Part shown: in pieces, positions 6,301 through 15,775 of the stretch
How positions within the stretch are numbered: the stretch's first letter is position 1
How the letters are laid out: each line of letters starts with the position of its first letter
Assembly: GCA_002336085.1 (NCBI GenBank)
Contig: DDEH01000116.1
Location: 1 to 18,667 of the forward strand
DNA length: 18,667 nt
Reading direction: 5' to 3'
From: Flavobacteriales bacterium UBA1959
GTDB taxonomy: Bacteria > Bacteroidota > Bacteroidia > Flavobacteriales_D > Sanyastnellaceae
Made by a program: the position numbers and the translations under genes
The notes under the pieces: model-generated
What the model was told of the DNA's origin: nothing
The model's database searches: none
What the model saw: only the letters and a program-made list of their open reading frames with translations

Positions 6301-9117
6301 ATGCCCAAAGACAAAAGCATCAAGTCGATCTTGCTCATTGGAAGCGGACCGATTGTCATTGGACAGGCGTGTGAATTCGATTATTCGGGATCACAAGCGT
6401 CGCGCTCTTTGCGAGAGGAGGGAATTGAAGTGATTTTGATCAATTCGAATCCAGCGACAATCATGACAGATCCGGTAACAGCGGATCACGTTTACTTAGA
6501 ACCTCTTGAGCCCGAATCAATTGAGCGAATTCTAAAGAAGCATTCCATTGACTCGGTGTTGCCTACCATGGGCGGTCAAACGGCTCTAAACCTCTGCATT
6601 CAATGCGATGAAATGGGGCTTTGGGAGAAGTACGGCGTTCGTATGGTCGGTGTAGACATAGAAGCCATTGAGATTACGGAAAATCGCGAGCGGTTCCGAG
6701 CGCTGATGGAAGAGTTGGGGATTCCAATGGCGCCTCAAGCCACAGCGAAGAGTTTCTTGGAAGGCAAAGAAGCAGCGCAAAAATTTGGGTTTCCGCTCTG
6801 CATTCGCGCGAGTTACACGCTGGGGGGAGCTGGTGCTAGCATCATCCATGACCCGGCGGATTTTGACGAGGCCTTGACAAGGGGATTGCACTTGAGTCCA
6901 ATTCATGAAGTGATGATCGACAAAGCGGTCATGGGATGGAAAGAATATGAGTTAGAGTTGTTGCGCGACTCCAATGACAATGTGACTATCATATGCTCGA
7001 TTGAGAATTTCGATCCAATGGGCATCCATACGGGGGACAGCATTACGGTTGCTCCTGCGATGACACTGAGTGATACCACGTTTCAGCGCATGCGCGATAT
7101 GGCGATTCGTATGATGCGAGAAATAGGTGATTTTGCAGGAGGCTGCAATGTCCAGTTTGCGGTTTCCAATGATGAGAAGGAGGACATAATAGCCATCGAA
7201 ATTAATCCGCGTGTCAGTCGGTCTTCGGCTTTGGCTTCAAAGGCAACAGGATATCCTATTGCGAAAATTGCGGCGAAACTCGCTATCGGTTACCACCTCG
7301 ACGAGCTGGCTAATCCCATCACGGGAACGACGAGCGCTATGTTTGAGCCGACCATGGATTACGTGGTTGTTAAAGTGCCGCGTTGGAACTTTGACAAGTT
7401 CAAAGGAGCCAATCGTCAGTTGGGTTTACAAATGAAGTCTGTGGGTGAGGTCATGGCCATCGGCCGGTCCTTCCAGGAAGCATTGCAAAAAGCTGCCCAG
7501 TCCCTCGAAATCGGACGAAACGGATTAGGGTGTGATGGGCGAGAGTTGCGTGATCAAGATGCCATCATGAAGAGCCTCAAGCATGCGAGTTGGAACCGGT
7601 TGTTTCACCTGTACGATGCCATGAAACTGGGCATTCCAATTCGGAAAATTTACGATGTGACCAAAATTGATCCTTGGTTCTTGCGCCAAATTGAAGAATT
7701 GGTGCAATTGGAGGAAGAAATTGGGCAATATGATTTGAGTACAATGCCCAAATCTCTAATGCTAGAGGCCAAACAAAAAGGTTATGCAGATCGACAAATC
7801 GCACACATGCTGGATTGCATTGAATCGGAAGTGCATTCCCATCGCAGCGCTCAGGGCATTACACGAACATATAAGTTGGTGGATACCTGCGCGGCTGAGT
7901 TCGCGGCCAAGACTCCCTATTATTACTCCACTTTCGAAGAGGAGAATGAGAGCATTCGCACGGATCGAAAGAAAATTGTAGTGCTCGGAAGCGGTCCAAA
8001 CCGAATTGGTCAAGGTATTGAGTTTGATTACTGCTGCGTTCATGGTGTTTTGGCTGCAAAAGAGTGCGGCTACGAAACCATCATGATCAATTGCAATCCA
8101 GAAACAGTATCAACAGATTCGGATACGGCGGACAAGTTGTATTTCGAGCCTGTTTTTTGGGAGCACATCTACGATATTATTTTGCATGAAAAGCCCGAGG
8201 GTGTAATCGTGCAATTTGGCGGACAGACGGCACTAAAACTGGCAGAGAAGCTTGAACGTTTTGGAATCCCCATCATTGGAACGAGTTATCAGGCGCTTGA
8301 CTTGGCCGAGGATAGGGGTTCCTTTTCCACGTTGCTTAGAGACTTGGGCGTTCCTTATCCTGAATTTGGGGTGGTGGAAACTGCCGACGAAGCCAACGAA
8401 TTGAGTAAAACGCTAGGATTCCCTTTGCTGGTAAGGCCTAGCTACGTTTTAGGAGGACAGCGTATGAAAATTGTAATCAATGAAGACGAATTGGAGCGGC
8501 ACGTCATTGATATTTTTAGAGACATGCCCGACAACAAGGTTTTGCTCGATCATTACCTTGACGGCGCGATTGAGTGCGAAGCGGATGCCATTTGTGATGG
8601 CGATGAGGTTCGCATTATTGGAATTATGCAACACATCGAGCCGGCAGGTATCCATAGTGGTGATAGCTATGCGGTCCTTCCGCCCTATAATCTGGGTGAT
8701 CTGATCATCACGCAAATTGAGGAGTACACGAAACGCATTGCAATGGCGTTGGAGACGGTTGGACTGATCAACATTCAGTTTGCTGTTAAAGATGACATCG
8801 TTTACATCATTGAGGCCAACCCCCGGGCCTCTCGAACAGTGCCATTCATTTCCAAGGCCTATGGTCAGCCGTATGTGAATCACGCCACAAAAGTCATGAT
8901 GGGGGAGGCCAAATTGAAGGATTTGCCTTACAATCCCCAACTTGACGGTTATGCAGTGAAAATACCCGTTTTTTCTTATGAGAAATTCCCCGAGGTCAAT
9001 AAGGAACTGGGGCCAGAGATGAAATCAACGGGTGAGGGGATTCGCTTTATTCCCGACCTCAGCGATCCCTTTTTCCGAAAGGTATACAGCGAACGAAACC
9101 TTTATCTGAGTAAGTGA
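6301..9117 (+). CDS. carB: Carbamoyl-phosphate synthase large subunit (CarB), short form
   Basis: CarB makes carbamoyl phosphate from bicarbonate, ammonia delivered by CarA, and two ATP, for arginine and pyrimidine synthesis. The two homologous halves are clear. The first opens with GSGPIVIGQACEFDYSG near residue 14, and the second with GSGPNRIGQGIEFDYC near residue 563. Each is followed by a carbamate or carboxyphosphate ATP-grasp domain with EINPRVSRSSALASKATG and EANPRASRTVPFISKAYG as metal-binding strands. The oligomerisation domain (about 390-545) lies between. The protein has 938 residues and ends at about the point where the E. coli enzyme (about 1,073) enters its C-terminal MGS-like allosteric domain, so that domain is absent. 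The downstream sequence is another gene, so this is not a frameshift. I chose the ATG at 6301 over an in-frame TTG at 6277 inside the leader hairpin. carA is not in the window. Confidence 0.97.
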   Translation: MPKDKSIKSILLIGSGPIVIGQACEFDYSGSQASRSLREEGIEVILINSNPATIMTDPVTADHVYLEPLEPESIERILKKHSIDSVLPTMGGQTALNLCIQCDEMGLWEKYGVRMVGVDIEAIEITENRERFRALMEELGIPMAPQATAKSFLEGKEAAQKFGFPLCIRASYTLGGAGASIIHDPADFDEALTRGLHLSPIHEVMIDKAVMGWKEYELELLRDSNDNVTIICSIENFDPMGIHTGDSITVAPAMTLSDTTFQRMRDMAIRMMREIGDFAGGCNVQFAVSNDEKEDIIAIEINPRVSRSSALASKATGYPIAKIAAKLAIGYHLDELANPITGTTSAMFEPTMDYVVVKVPRWNFDKFKGANRQLGLQMKSVGEVMAIGRSFQEALQKAAQSLEIGRNGLGCDGRELRDQDAIMKSLKHASWNRLFHLYDAMKLGIPIRKIYDVTKIDPWFLRQIEELVQLEEEIGQYDLSTMPKSLMLEAKQKGYADRQIAHMLDCIESEVHSHRSAQGITRTYKLVDTCAAEFAAKTPYYYSTFEEENESIRTDRKKIVVLGSGPNRIGQGIEFDYCCVHGVLAAKECGYETIMINCNPETVSTDSDTADKLYFEPVFWEHIYDIILHEKPEGVIVQFGGQTALKLAEKLERFGIPIIGTSYQALDLAEDRGSFSTLLRDLGVPYPEFGVVETADEANELSKTLGFPLLVRPSYVLGGQRMKIVINEDELERHVIDIFRDMPDNKVLLDHYLDGAIECEADAICDGDEVRIIGIMQHIEPAGIHSGDSYAVLPPYNLGDLIITQIEEYTKRIAMALETVGLINIQFAVKDDIVYIIEANPRASRTVPFISKAYGQPYVNHATKVMMGEAKLKDLPYNPQLDGYAVKIPVFSYEKFPEVNKELGPEMKSTGEGIRFIPDLSDPFFRKVYSERNLYLSK

Positions 9118-9118
9118 G

Positions 9119-9331
9119 ATGCTGGCAGGATTGATCCGAACTTTAGGCACCATCATTCTGGTGTGGTTTATATTCCGTTGGTTGGACCGCATGTTTGGTG
9201 GACGAAGACGACGTTCGGGAAATGGTAGTTCAGGCAAGGATGGGAACCCTAATCAAAAGACCCCAGGTGAATCTGAGCCAAAGGACAACAAACTAGGGGA
9301 TTACATCGATTTTGAAGAGGTAGAGGACTGA
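9119..9331 (+). CDS. DUF4834 family small membrane protein
   Basis: This 70-residue protein has one N-terminal membrane segment (LIRTLGTIILVWFIFRWL, about 4-21), a basic stretch (GGRRRR), a polar Gly/Pro/Lys-rich linker, and the acidic C-terminal tail GDYIDFEEVED. A membrane anchor, basic patch and terminal GDYxDFEE tail are the hallmarks of the Bacteroidota family DUF4834, whose function is unknown. It begins one base after the carB stop and precedes the YfhO-family gene, an arrangement I recall as common in Flavobacteriales. The spacing implies co-transcription with carB. The basic patch after the membrane segment suggests that the tail lies in the cytoplasm. Confidence 0.85.
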   Translation: MLAGLIRTLGTIILVWFIFRWLDRMFGGRRRRSGNGSSGKDGNPNQKTPGESEPKDNKLGDYIDFEEVED

Positions 9332-9431
9332 GCCGCAACATGGTCAAAGTATTAAACTTCGGTCCGTGTAGTCAATTAGTGTGTCTCACCATCTCGACAA
9401 CCTTTCAAGTGTAAATTGCTGCGGGTATATA

Positions 9432-12011
9432 ATGAACAGGAGAATGAAGAATCAGCTGGTATCATTTTTGGAGCAGTATGGAACGCATGCACTGAGCATA
9501 TTGGTATTTGTGGTTCTGAGCGCAGTCTTTTTGTCAAAGTCTTACGACGGTTATGAGGTGCGTCAAGGCGATATCAAAAACCACAAGGGTATGAGCCGAG
9601 AGACTTCGGATCATCGGATTTTGACCGGTGAGACTTCGGCATGGACCGGAGCCATGTTTTCCGGAATGCCCACGGCCCACATCGCCCGCGATCACTCAGT
9701 TTGGAACTTCCCGCGAAAGATTCAGTCGGTCGGATCTAAGGTGTTTCAGTCTTCGGGTGTATTCACTTTTTTCATGGCCATGCTTTCTGCTTATTTGCTC
9801 GCCATTGCCCTAGGTGCTTCTCCGCCGATAGCGCTGTTGTGTGGTATTGGATTTGGCTTGTCTTCATTCGAAGTACTGTATTATGCTGCCGGACACAATA
9901 CGAAAGTTAAAGCCATTGCTTATTTGCCGGGAATTATCGCCGGGGTTATGTGGGTGTATCGAAAAAATTTGGGCTGGGGATTGGCTATTGCTGCACTATT
10001 CACCTCGTTGCACGTCTACTCTAACCACTACCAAATCACCTACTATGCGTTGTTCCTTTTGATTGCTATTGGGATTACGGAAACTATAGGGATTTTTAAG
10101 GCTACGGGAAATCTGAAAAAGGCACTGTTGCCAGGTTTTGCCCTTTTGCTCTCAGGCGTGATTGGTGCTTTGCCGAGCGTATCGGATGTTTTGGAAACAA
10201 AGGCTTACGCTCAGGAAACGATTCGGGGCGAGCGCATTTTGACGTCTACTGGAGGCGCAGCTGCTGGAGCTGAATCAGTTGGATTGGACCGCGATTATAT
10301 TTTGGAGTATAGCATGTCTGATGGGGAATGGTGGGCCATCATGTGTCCGGATATTAAAGGAGGGTCTAGTCAGCTGTATTGGGGAGAGCAGCAGTTTTCA
10401 GGTGGGGCGCTGTACTTCGGAGCCATTCTTTGTGCTTTGTTCTTCATGTTTCTGGTAGCCGGTCGCGATAGACTGAAATGGCCGCTGGCCTTGGTCACCC
10501 TCATGGCAATTTTGCTCTCCCGAAGAGGGGGAGGTTTTTTGACAGATTTGTTTCTCGACTATGTGCCTTTTTTCAATCAGTTTCGCGACACCAAAATGAT
10601 GCTGATCATTGTCCAAGTCTCTGTTGCCATAGGGACGGCATTGGCGCTGATTGAGATGGGAAGACTCGTGGCCAATGGAGGAGAAGAATTGAAGAAAAGA
10701 CGAATGTGGTGGATAGGTGCCTTGGGTTTTTTGACAGCGTTGTTTGCTGCATTCTATGCCCTGCCAGAATTTTTCTTTGATTTTCAAACTTCCATCAAAC
10801 AGGATTTTGCGGTTGAACAATTGGGTTACCAAGAAGCCCTGAGGGAGCGTTTGAAAATCTTTCATTCAGACGTAGCTCGCACCTTAGGTCTCCTTGTTTT
10901 TGCAGGGCTAGTTTTAGCGGCAGTGTTGTGGCAAAAAATAGCGATGCGCTGGGCGGTTCTGGCTCTTGTGTTGGCGACGGGATTGGACTTATGGAATGTA
11001 GATCGCCGCTACTTCAATGATGACAAAGTCAATGGGGTTTATCGGAATTGGGTTAAAAAAATTGATGCGAGATTCCCATTTGACCCCAGCCCACAAATGG
11101 CCAAAGTGATGGCAAATGAGTTTAATAATTCTCCGGAGGTCAACTCAATCGCAGATCAGCTTTATCAAGGGTACCTGGACAAGAATGCGGGGGTGAACAT
11201 TACACGACGACAGAAAGAAAAGCTGCAGTTGATTTCGAAGTATGGTGCCATGCGCATGCAATCGCCTTTTCGGGTGTTCAAATGGGAAAATCCGTTCAAT
11301 GATAGTTCGGTCTCGTATTTCTTTCAAAGCGCAGGTGGTTACCACGCGGCAAAGTTGCGTCGTTATCAAGACTTCATCGAGGGTGTTTTGAGTCCACAAC
11401 GTGAGCGTTTTATTGCGCTTGCCCAAAATGGCCAAATGGAACAAGGATTGACTCAGATGGTCGGCTTGAGGATGTTAAATACGCGCTACCTATTGTTTGA
11501 TCAGTTTGACGATCCATGGGCAATGCCCGATGTCCCTGGTTTTGCTTGGGTTGCTACGGACAGGCAGATTGCTCAAGATGATGATGCAGAAATGGAGATG
11601 ACGGCTGCCTTGCAGTCGCCACGTATTGCGGTGGTGCACAAGGATTTTTCAAATCAGCTCGAAGGACTGTCTCTTGGTGCTGTGGGTACCGTCGACCTGA
11701 CGGATTATCAGCCGGATTTATTGAAGTACAGCGCCGATTTAGAAGCGAATGGATTGGTGGTTTTTTCAGAAGTTTGGTACCCAAAATTGTGGACTGCGAC
11801 AATCGATGGGAACCCGGTTGAAACCATTCGGGTTAATTATGTTTTGAGAGCACTGAGAGTACCTGAAGGAAACCATGAAATAGAATGGAGCTGCCAGCAA
11901 TCTCAAGGTTCTGCAGTTCCGTTGATTGCGAATTTATTTCTAATTTTCATGGTCGTGTCATCGGCTTGGTTCGGCATGAGGGAAAGCAAAAGCGAGAGCA
12001 TTGAAAATTGA
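9432..12011 (+). CDS. YfhO family multi-spanning membrane protein
   Basis: The 859-residue protein belongs to the YfhO family, large inner-membrane proteins related to GT-C glycosyltransferases; Bacillus relatives take part in glycosylating cell-wall polymers. It has about 12 membrane spans in the first two thirds (for example GVFTFFMAMLSAYLLAIAL and GAILCALFFMFLVAG), a large soluble C-terminal region (about 530-825), and one last span (LIANLFLIFMVVSSAWFGM). The first extracytoplasmic loop contains GETSAWTGAMFSGMP, matching the family's conserved GE...W...MF.GMP motif. The frame is open back to a GTG at 9381, but residues before the ATG at 9432 look non-coding; ATG 9444 (MKNQLVSFL) is an alternative. 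The specific sugar donor and acceptor are unknown. The downstream GNAT gene overlaps its stop by 11 bases. Confidence 0.9.
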   Translation: MNRRMKNQLVSFLEQYGTHALSILVFVVLSAVFLSKSYDGYEVRQGDIKNHKGMSRETSDHRILTGETSAWTGAMFSGMPTAHIARDHSVWNFPRKIQSVGSKVFQSSGVFTFFMAMLSAYLLAIALGASPPIALLCGIGFGLSSFEVLYYAAGHNTKVKAIAYLPGIIAGVMWVYRKNLGWGLAIAALFTSLHVYSNHYQITYYALFLLIAIGITETIGIFKATGNLKKALLPGFALLLSGVIGALPSVSDVLETKAYAQETIRGERILTSTGGAAAGAESVGLDRDYILEYSMSDGEWWAIMCPDIKGGSSQLYWGEQQFSGGALYFGAILCALFFMFLVAGRDRLKWPLALVTLMAILLSRRGGGFLTDLFLDYVPFFNQFRDTKMMLIIVQVSVAIGTALALIEMGRLVANGGEELKKRRMWWIGALGFLTALFAAFYALPEFFFDFQTSIKQDFAVEQLGYQEALRERLKIFHSDVARTLGLLVFAGLVLAAVLWQKIAMRWAVLALVLATGLDLWNVDRRYFNDDKVNGVYRNWVKKIDARFPFDPSPQMAKVMANEFNNSPEVNSIADQLYQGYLDKNAGVNITRRQKEKLQLISKYGAMRMQSPFRVFKWENPFNDSSVSYFFQSAGGYHAAKLRRYQDFIEGVLSPQRERFIALAQNGQMEQGLTQMVGLRMLNTRYLLFDQFDDPWAMPDVPGFAWVATDRQIAQDDDAEMEMTAALQSPRIAVVHKDFSNQLEGLSLGAVGTVDLTDYQPDLLKYSADLEANGLVVFSEVWYPKLWTATIDGNPVETIRVNYVLRALRVPEGNHEIEWSCQQSQGSAVPLIANLFLIFMVVSSAWFGMRESKSESIEN

Positions 12012-13230
12012 AAATAAAACGAGCCAGGTTCAGCCAACTTGGTATTGGAATTCTGAAGGTGTCGACGGTGTCGATTGGTCGGCTTGGGATGCATTGATTG
12101 AGCGATCGGAGGTGCCGTCTGTGTTTCTTGATAGCCGAATGATGCAGAGCTTAATGCGCTGTGAAACGCGAAACATAGCGGCAGTGGTCTGGAATAAAAA
12201 TGGCCAAATGCTGGGCATAGCGCAAGTGGAAGATGCTATTGCTGAAAGCCTCAATTTGGATGATCACATAGCGGTAAAGCGTTCATGGTTTTCCTTCATC
12301 AGCCGCTTGCTTCATGGGATAGAAGGCAAGTTCAGGTTTCGCGTTCGTGTAATTGGTCCCGTTCTTGGCAGCGGTATGCACAGTTCTCGATGGGAAAAGG
12401 GCGTTTCGGATTCTGATCAACGCCGCTTGCTGAGCGAGACCGTATTTACATCGGCTAGCAACACCGGATCAGGGATTCCAAAAGTGGCCATGCTAAAGGA
12501 CATCCCTATTCACTATTCCGGTCAAAGACAGCGGCTTCATCCGGGCTGGATTCCGCTGGAGTTTGACCCAGAAATGCTGTTGCATTTGGACCCGGAGTGG
12601 CAAAATATGTCTGACTACATGGGGCAATTGAACACAAAGGCGCGTACCAAGGTTAAGCGTGTCCTCAAGGTTTCGGAAGACTTGAAGGTCTCTTTGTGGT
12701 CCGCGGAAAAATTGGATAACAATGCTGACGCCTTGATTGCTTTGTACGGAAAGGTATTCGAACGCTCTGGGTTTCGGCTGGGGAAGCTTCATGCAGAAGA
12801 ATTGATAGAATCTAAGCGCACTTGGGGCGATGATTTTGTAGTCCTTGGCTATGAATTAGAAGGCTCTTTGGTCGGTTTTCAATGCGCTTACCGCGGAAAA
12901 ATCGAAATGGAGGCATTCTTTGTTGGTTTTTTTCCTGAATTGGTGAAGTCCCATGCCATCTACCAGCGGATGTTGATCGAGTTTATTCTGCTTGGGATTG
13001 AAGGCAAGAGTGATCGTGTGAATATGGGGCGAACAGCCTTGGATGTAAAGTCTTCTATTGGAGCTTTGCCTCAGCGCCTGCAATGTGATGTGCATTTCCG
13101 AAACCCGTTTTTTCATGCTTTGGTCAGTCGTTTTACTCGTGGATTTGATCCTTCACAACCCATTCTGAAAAACGCTTTGAAGGCTGATTCTCACGGAAAA
13201 AGGCGCCATTCAGAAATCCATTCCTCCTGA
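12001..13230 (+). CDS. GNAT-superfamily protein, BioF2-like acetyltransferase domain
   Basis: The 409-residue cytoplasmic protein has a C-terminal BioF2-like (Acetyltransf_6) half at about 200-345. This is the fold also used by FemAB-type aminoacyl transferases and peptidoglycan/polysaccharide modifying enzymes. Supporting signs are the basic helix NTKARTKVKRVLK, the block ALYGKVFERSGF, the core strands VVLGYELEGSLVGFQCAYRG, and the late NMGRTALDVKSSIGA motif. The substrate is unknown. The start is a TTG at 12001, inside the last codons of the YfhO gene (11-base overlap). The first in-frame ATG would remove about 46 residues, including the conserved-looking VPSVFLDSRMMQSL region, so the TTG is favoured. 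Position after YfhO suggests a cell-envelope job. The gene ends overlapping the convergent receptor gene by 21 bases. Confidence 0.8.
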   Translation: MKIENKTSQVQPTWYWNSEGVDGVDWSAWDALIERSEVPSVFLDSRMMQSLMRCETRNIAAVVWNKNGQMLGIAQVEDAIAESLNLDDHIAVKRSWFSFISRLLHGIEGKFRFRVRVIGPVLGSGMHSSRWEKGVSDSDQRRLLSETVFTSASNTGSGIPKVAMLKDIPIHYSGQRQRLHPGWIPLEFDPEMLLHLDPEWQNMSDYMGQLNTKARTKVKRVLKVSEDLKVSLWSAEKLDNNADALIALYGKVFERSGFRLGKLHAEELIESKRTWGDDFVVLGYELEGSLVGFQCAYRGKIEMEAFFVGFFPELVKSHAIYQRMLIEFILLGIEGKSDRVNMGRTALDVKSSIGALPQRLQCDVHFRNPFFHALVSRFTRGFDPSQPILKNALKADSHGKRRHSEIHSS

Positions 13231-15708
13231 CTCGCCACTAAACCCGCCTTCTTTGGAGAACGAACCGCGTCTGCCACGTTCTTCGAGCTTACCAAAATTC
13301 CAGGTTGCTGTGAAGTAGACATTTTGCGATTCACGTTTGAATCTATTTTCCTGGTAGAGGTTTGCGAAATCAGACGTGTATGACCACTCACGCGTGTTGA
13401 ACACATCACTTAGTTTGATCGCTAGCGTCAAGCTTCCGTCGAGGAGTTTCCTTTGAAGATTTGCATCCATGAAGGCAAACCCGTTGAACTGCCCTTGAGG
13501 TGTCACTGATGGCCCGCGGTACATTCCGTTCAGTTGCCATTTCCATTTTTTGTTTTCTCCCAACGACTGGTTGGCGAAGACGTTGATGTTATAGGACCAG
13601 CCTTGTGCGTCACTGGCAAATTCAACATCCCCCACTTCATTAGATAGGTGATAAAAGGATCCTGTCAATCTGAACTGTCCAGAGTTTGGCAGAGGCATCA
13701 TGAGAATGACCTCGATGCCTTCGTCCCGTCGGCTTCCTTGATTGCGCCAACTTGACGTCTTAATGCCAACGGAATCAATGCTCGAGTAGCGCTGGATCAG
13801 GTCGTTGGTTTCTTTTGCGAAGAATGAAGTCGTTATCGATTTTCGTTGGCGAGACCACTGGTGACCAATTTCAAATGAATTTGTGTATTCTGGGCGCAAT
13901 TCAGGATTTCCAATTCGGAGGTTTCTGCTGTCGCTGTCGTCTAAAAATGGTGTCACTGATCGGCCTCGAGGACGATTGACTCGTCGGCTATAACTAGTAA
14001 TCCAACTGACCTCATCATTTCGCTGCCGCGAAAGATTGACGGAGGGATATGCGGAAAAGTAATTGTTTTCAAACGTTCGGTCTCCTTCCCAACTGGCTTC
14101 GGTGAAAACTTGCTCCAAACGCAGGCCAGCCTGTGTTCCCCAAACGCCCCATTTTCTTCCAAATGTGGCGTAACCTGCATGGACGTCTTCTCGGTATTGA
14201 AATTCGAAATCAGCGGCCTGTGGGTTGATTGGAACGTAGATACCCTGTGACCAGATGGAGGAGTCTGCCGTCAGGTAATTAAATGCATCGTCTTTGCGGG
14301 ATAAATTGGACTTCAGACCCCATTCAAATTTCCCCTCATGCTCCAGAGGCTGCTCGTAATCCAACTGAATAATAGTGCGCATCGAGCGGTTCACTTGTAC
14401 GTTTGTGTCCTGCACGGAGAGCGCGGCAATATCTTCGGCGAGGATGGCTTCCTCTTGAATCCATTCATCAGAACTGGACTCTGATTGCGAGTATCGTGCT
14501 CGGAATCGGACAAAATGAGCTGGATTTTTGTTGAATTCTTTGCGGTAGTCAAGGTCAGCGTCAAATCCATTTTGTACATCTGATTCAAGTGAATTCCGAT
14601 GACTGGAATAAGAATATCCGGTGTCCCAAGATTCCTGATTTTTGAGAAGGTTACTGCGTTCATTGGAACTGCTGTTGGCATTAATGTTCCATGAAAAAAC
14701 TTCGCCTTTTGAAGGGTACCATTCCATGCCTATGCGGCCATTTAGGCTCGAGCGGAGTTGGTCGCCATCTCGGATTTGATCCCAATTGGAGATGCTGTCA
14801 GTGGTAAAAATCCGCATGGACTCACCTTCTCTGAAGAGGTCTCGTTGGTTCCAACTTGCGCTGCTAAAAAAACTCAGTTTGTCGTTTTTGTAGTTCAAGG
14901 AAATGGAGCCATTGTGGTTGCCTCCTGTCCCACCAGTTGCCTGCGATTGGCCGTGGAAACCCTGAAGTTTATTCTTTTTGAGGATAATATTTAAAATACC
15001 CGCCATGCCATCGGGATCATATTTGGCCGAAGGGTTTGTTATGACTTCTACCCGATCAATGCTGCTTCCCGGAATTTGTTCTAAAAATGCGTTTTGAGCA
15101 GACCCTGCCAATCCTGACGGACGACCGTCGATCAATATTTGAACTTGGGAAGAGCCCCGCAATGAGATGTTTCCATCAATGTCGACGTTGATGGAAGGAA
15201 CGTTGACCAAGATTTCAGCAGCAGTGCCACCTGCAGCTGAAAGGTCAGTACCTACACGAAATACCCGTCGGTCAATGAGCATTTCAAGGGTGCTGGACTC
15301 CGTCGCTACGACTGCCTCTTCCAATGCATTTACTTTTTGACTCAGTTCAATAACCCCAGCATCATGGTCTATCTCTGTGCGTGGTGAGAGGAGAATGGGC
15401 TCAGACGTATACGACTCGTATCCCATGAATTGTACATTCAGCAAGTACTTTCCAATGGGGATATTGTCCAGAGCAAATAGTCCCTTCTCGTTTGCCAATT
15501 GTCCGGTTACAACAGAGCTGTCACGAAAGGAAAAGAGGACAATGGAAGCAAATGGAACAGGTTTGTTTCCATCGGCATCCAGCACCATTCCTATCACCGA
15601 GGCAATGGCAGGTCGTTTATTCAATTCGCCGCCGGGCCTTTGTGAAAGAGCGCTAAAGCCAATTGTGAAAGAGAGGACGAGGGCCCCTAAATGGATGGGT
15701 AAGCGCAT
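13210..15708 (-). CDS. Outer-membrane beta-barrel receptor with carboxypeptidase-regulatory-like domain
   Basis: This is an 832-residue TonB-receptor-like outer-membrane protein. In order it has a signal peptide (1-23, LGALVLSFTIGFSALSQ), a carboxypeptidase-regulatory-like beta-sandwich (about 37-125, with VPFASIVL and GYESY), and a plug domain (about 145-250, with ISLRGSSQVQILIDGRPSG and IDRVEVITNPSAKYDPDGMAG). An OMP_b-brl_3-type barrel follows. The final strand (TATWNFGK) is followed by a Gly/Ser/Arg-rich tail of about 25 residues ending in Phe. No SusD-like partner is nearby and the ligand is unknown. The frame runs 53 codons further upstream, but only the chosen ATG (15706-15708) puts the signal peptide at the N terminus; an ATG at 15730-15732 would add 8 residues. 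It may be co-transcribed with the DUF1853 gene 67 bases upstream. Confidence 0.92.
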   Translation of the reverse strand: MRLPIHLGALVLSFTIGFSALSQRPGGELNKRPAIASVIGMVLDADGNKPVPFASIVLFSFRDSSVVTGQLANEKGLFALDNIPIGKYLLNVQFMGYESYTSEPILLSPRTEIDHDAGVIELSQKVNALEEAVVATESSTLEMLIDRRVFRVGTDLSAAGGTAAEILVNVPSINVDIDGNISLRGSSQVQILIDGRPSGLAGSAQNAFLEQIPGSSIDRVEVITNPSAKYDPDGMAGILNIILKKNKLQGFHGQSQATGGTGGNHNGSISLNYKNDKLSFFSSASWNQRDLFREGESMRIFTTDSISNWDQIRDGDQLRSSLNGRIGMEWYPSKGEVFSWNINANSSSNERSNLLKNQESWDTGYSYSSHRNSLESDVQNGFDADLDYRKEFNKNPAHFVRFRARYSQSESSSDEWIQEEAILAEDIAALSVQDTNVQVNRSMRTIIQLDYEQPLEHEGKFEWGLKSNLSRKDDAFNYLTADSSIWSQGIYVPINPQAADFEFQYREDVHAGYATFGRKWGVWGTQAGLRLEQVFTEASWEGDRTFENNYFSAYPSVNLSRQRNDEVSWITSYSRRVNRPRGRSVTPFLDDSDSRNLRIGNPELRPEYTNSFEIGHQWSRQRKSITTSFFAKETNDLIQRYSSIDSVGIKTSSWRNQGSRRDEGIEVILMMPLPNSGQFRLTGSFYHLSNEVGDVEFASDAQGWSYNINVFANQSLGENKKWKWQLNGMYRGPSVTPQGQFNGFAFMDANLQRKLLDGSLTLAIKLSDVFNTREWSYTSDFANLYQENRFKRESQNVYFTATWNFGKLEERGRRGSFSKEGGFSGESGGMDF

Positions 15709-15775
15709 AGTATATTCCTTAAGAATTGTCATTAAAACGATTTTTTGGAGCAAAGGTTTAATGCACATCTGGTTT

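Noticed and set aside
6291..6301. Run of ten A residues at the carB start as a phase-variation tract
   Set aside because: The run ends in the start codon, so length changes would not shift the reading frame when the ATG at 6301 is used.
8449..8940. 163-codon minus-strand frame inside carB
   Set aside because: It lies wholly antisense to the second ATP-grasp domain of CarB and its product resembles no protein; it is a shadow of the codon pattern.
9341..9413. 24-codon reading frame between the DUF4834 gene and the YfhO gene, as a leader peptide
   Set aside because: It has no recognisable content or attenuator-like structure, and such short frames are common by chance.
9381..9431. GTG-started longer form of the YfhO protein
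   Set aside because: The extra 17 residues (including adjacent cysteines) do not resemble a membrane-protein N terminus; an ATG start at 9432 or 9444 fits the family.
13200..13250. AAGGCG and CGCCTT arms around the GNAT/receptor convergent overlap as a bidirectional terminator
   Set aside because: The loop would be about 39 bases and the stem only 6; other pairings are equally good, so it is not supported.
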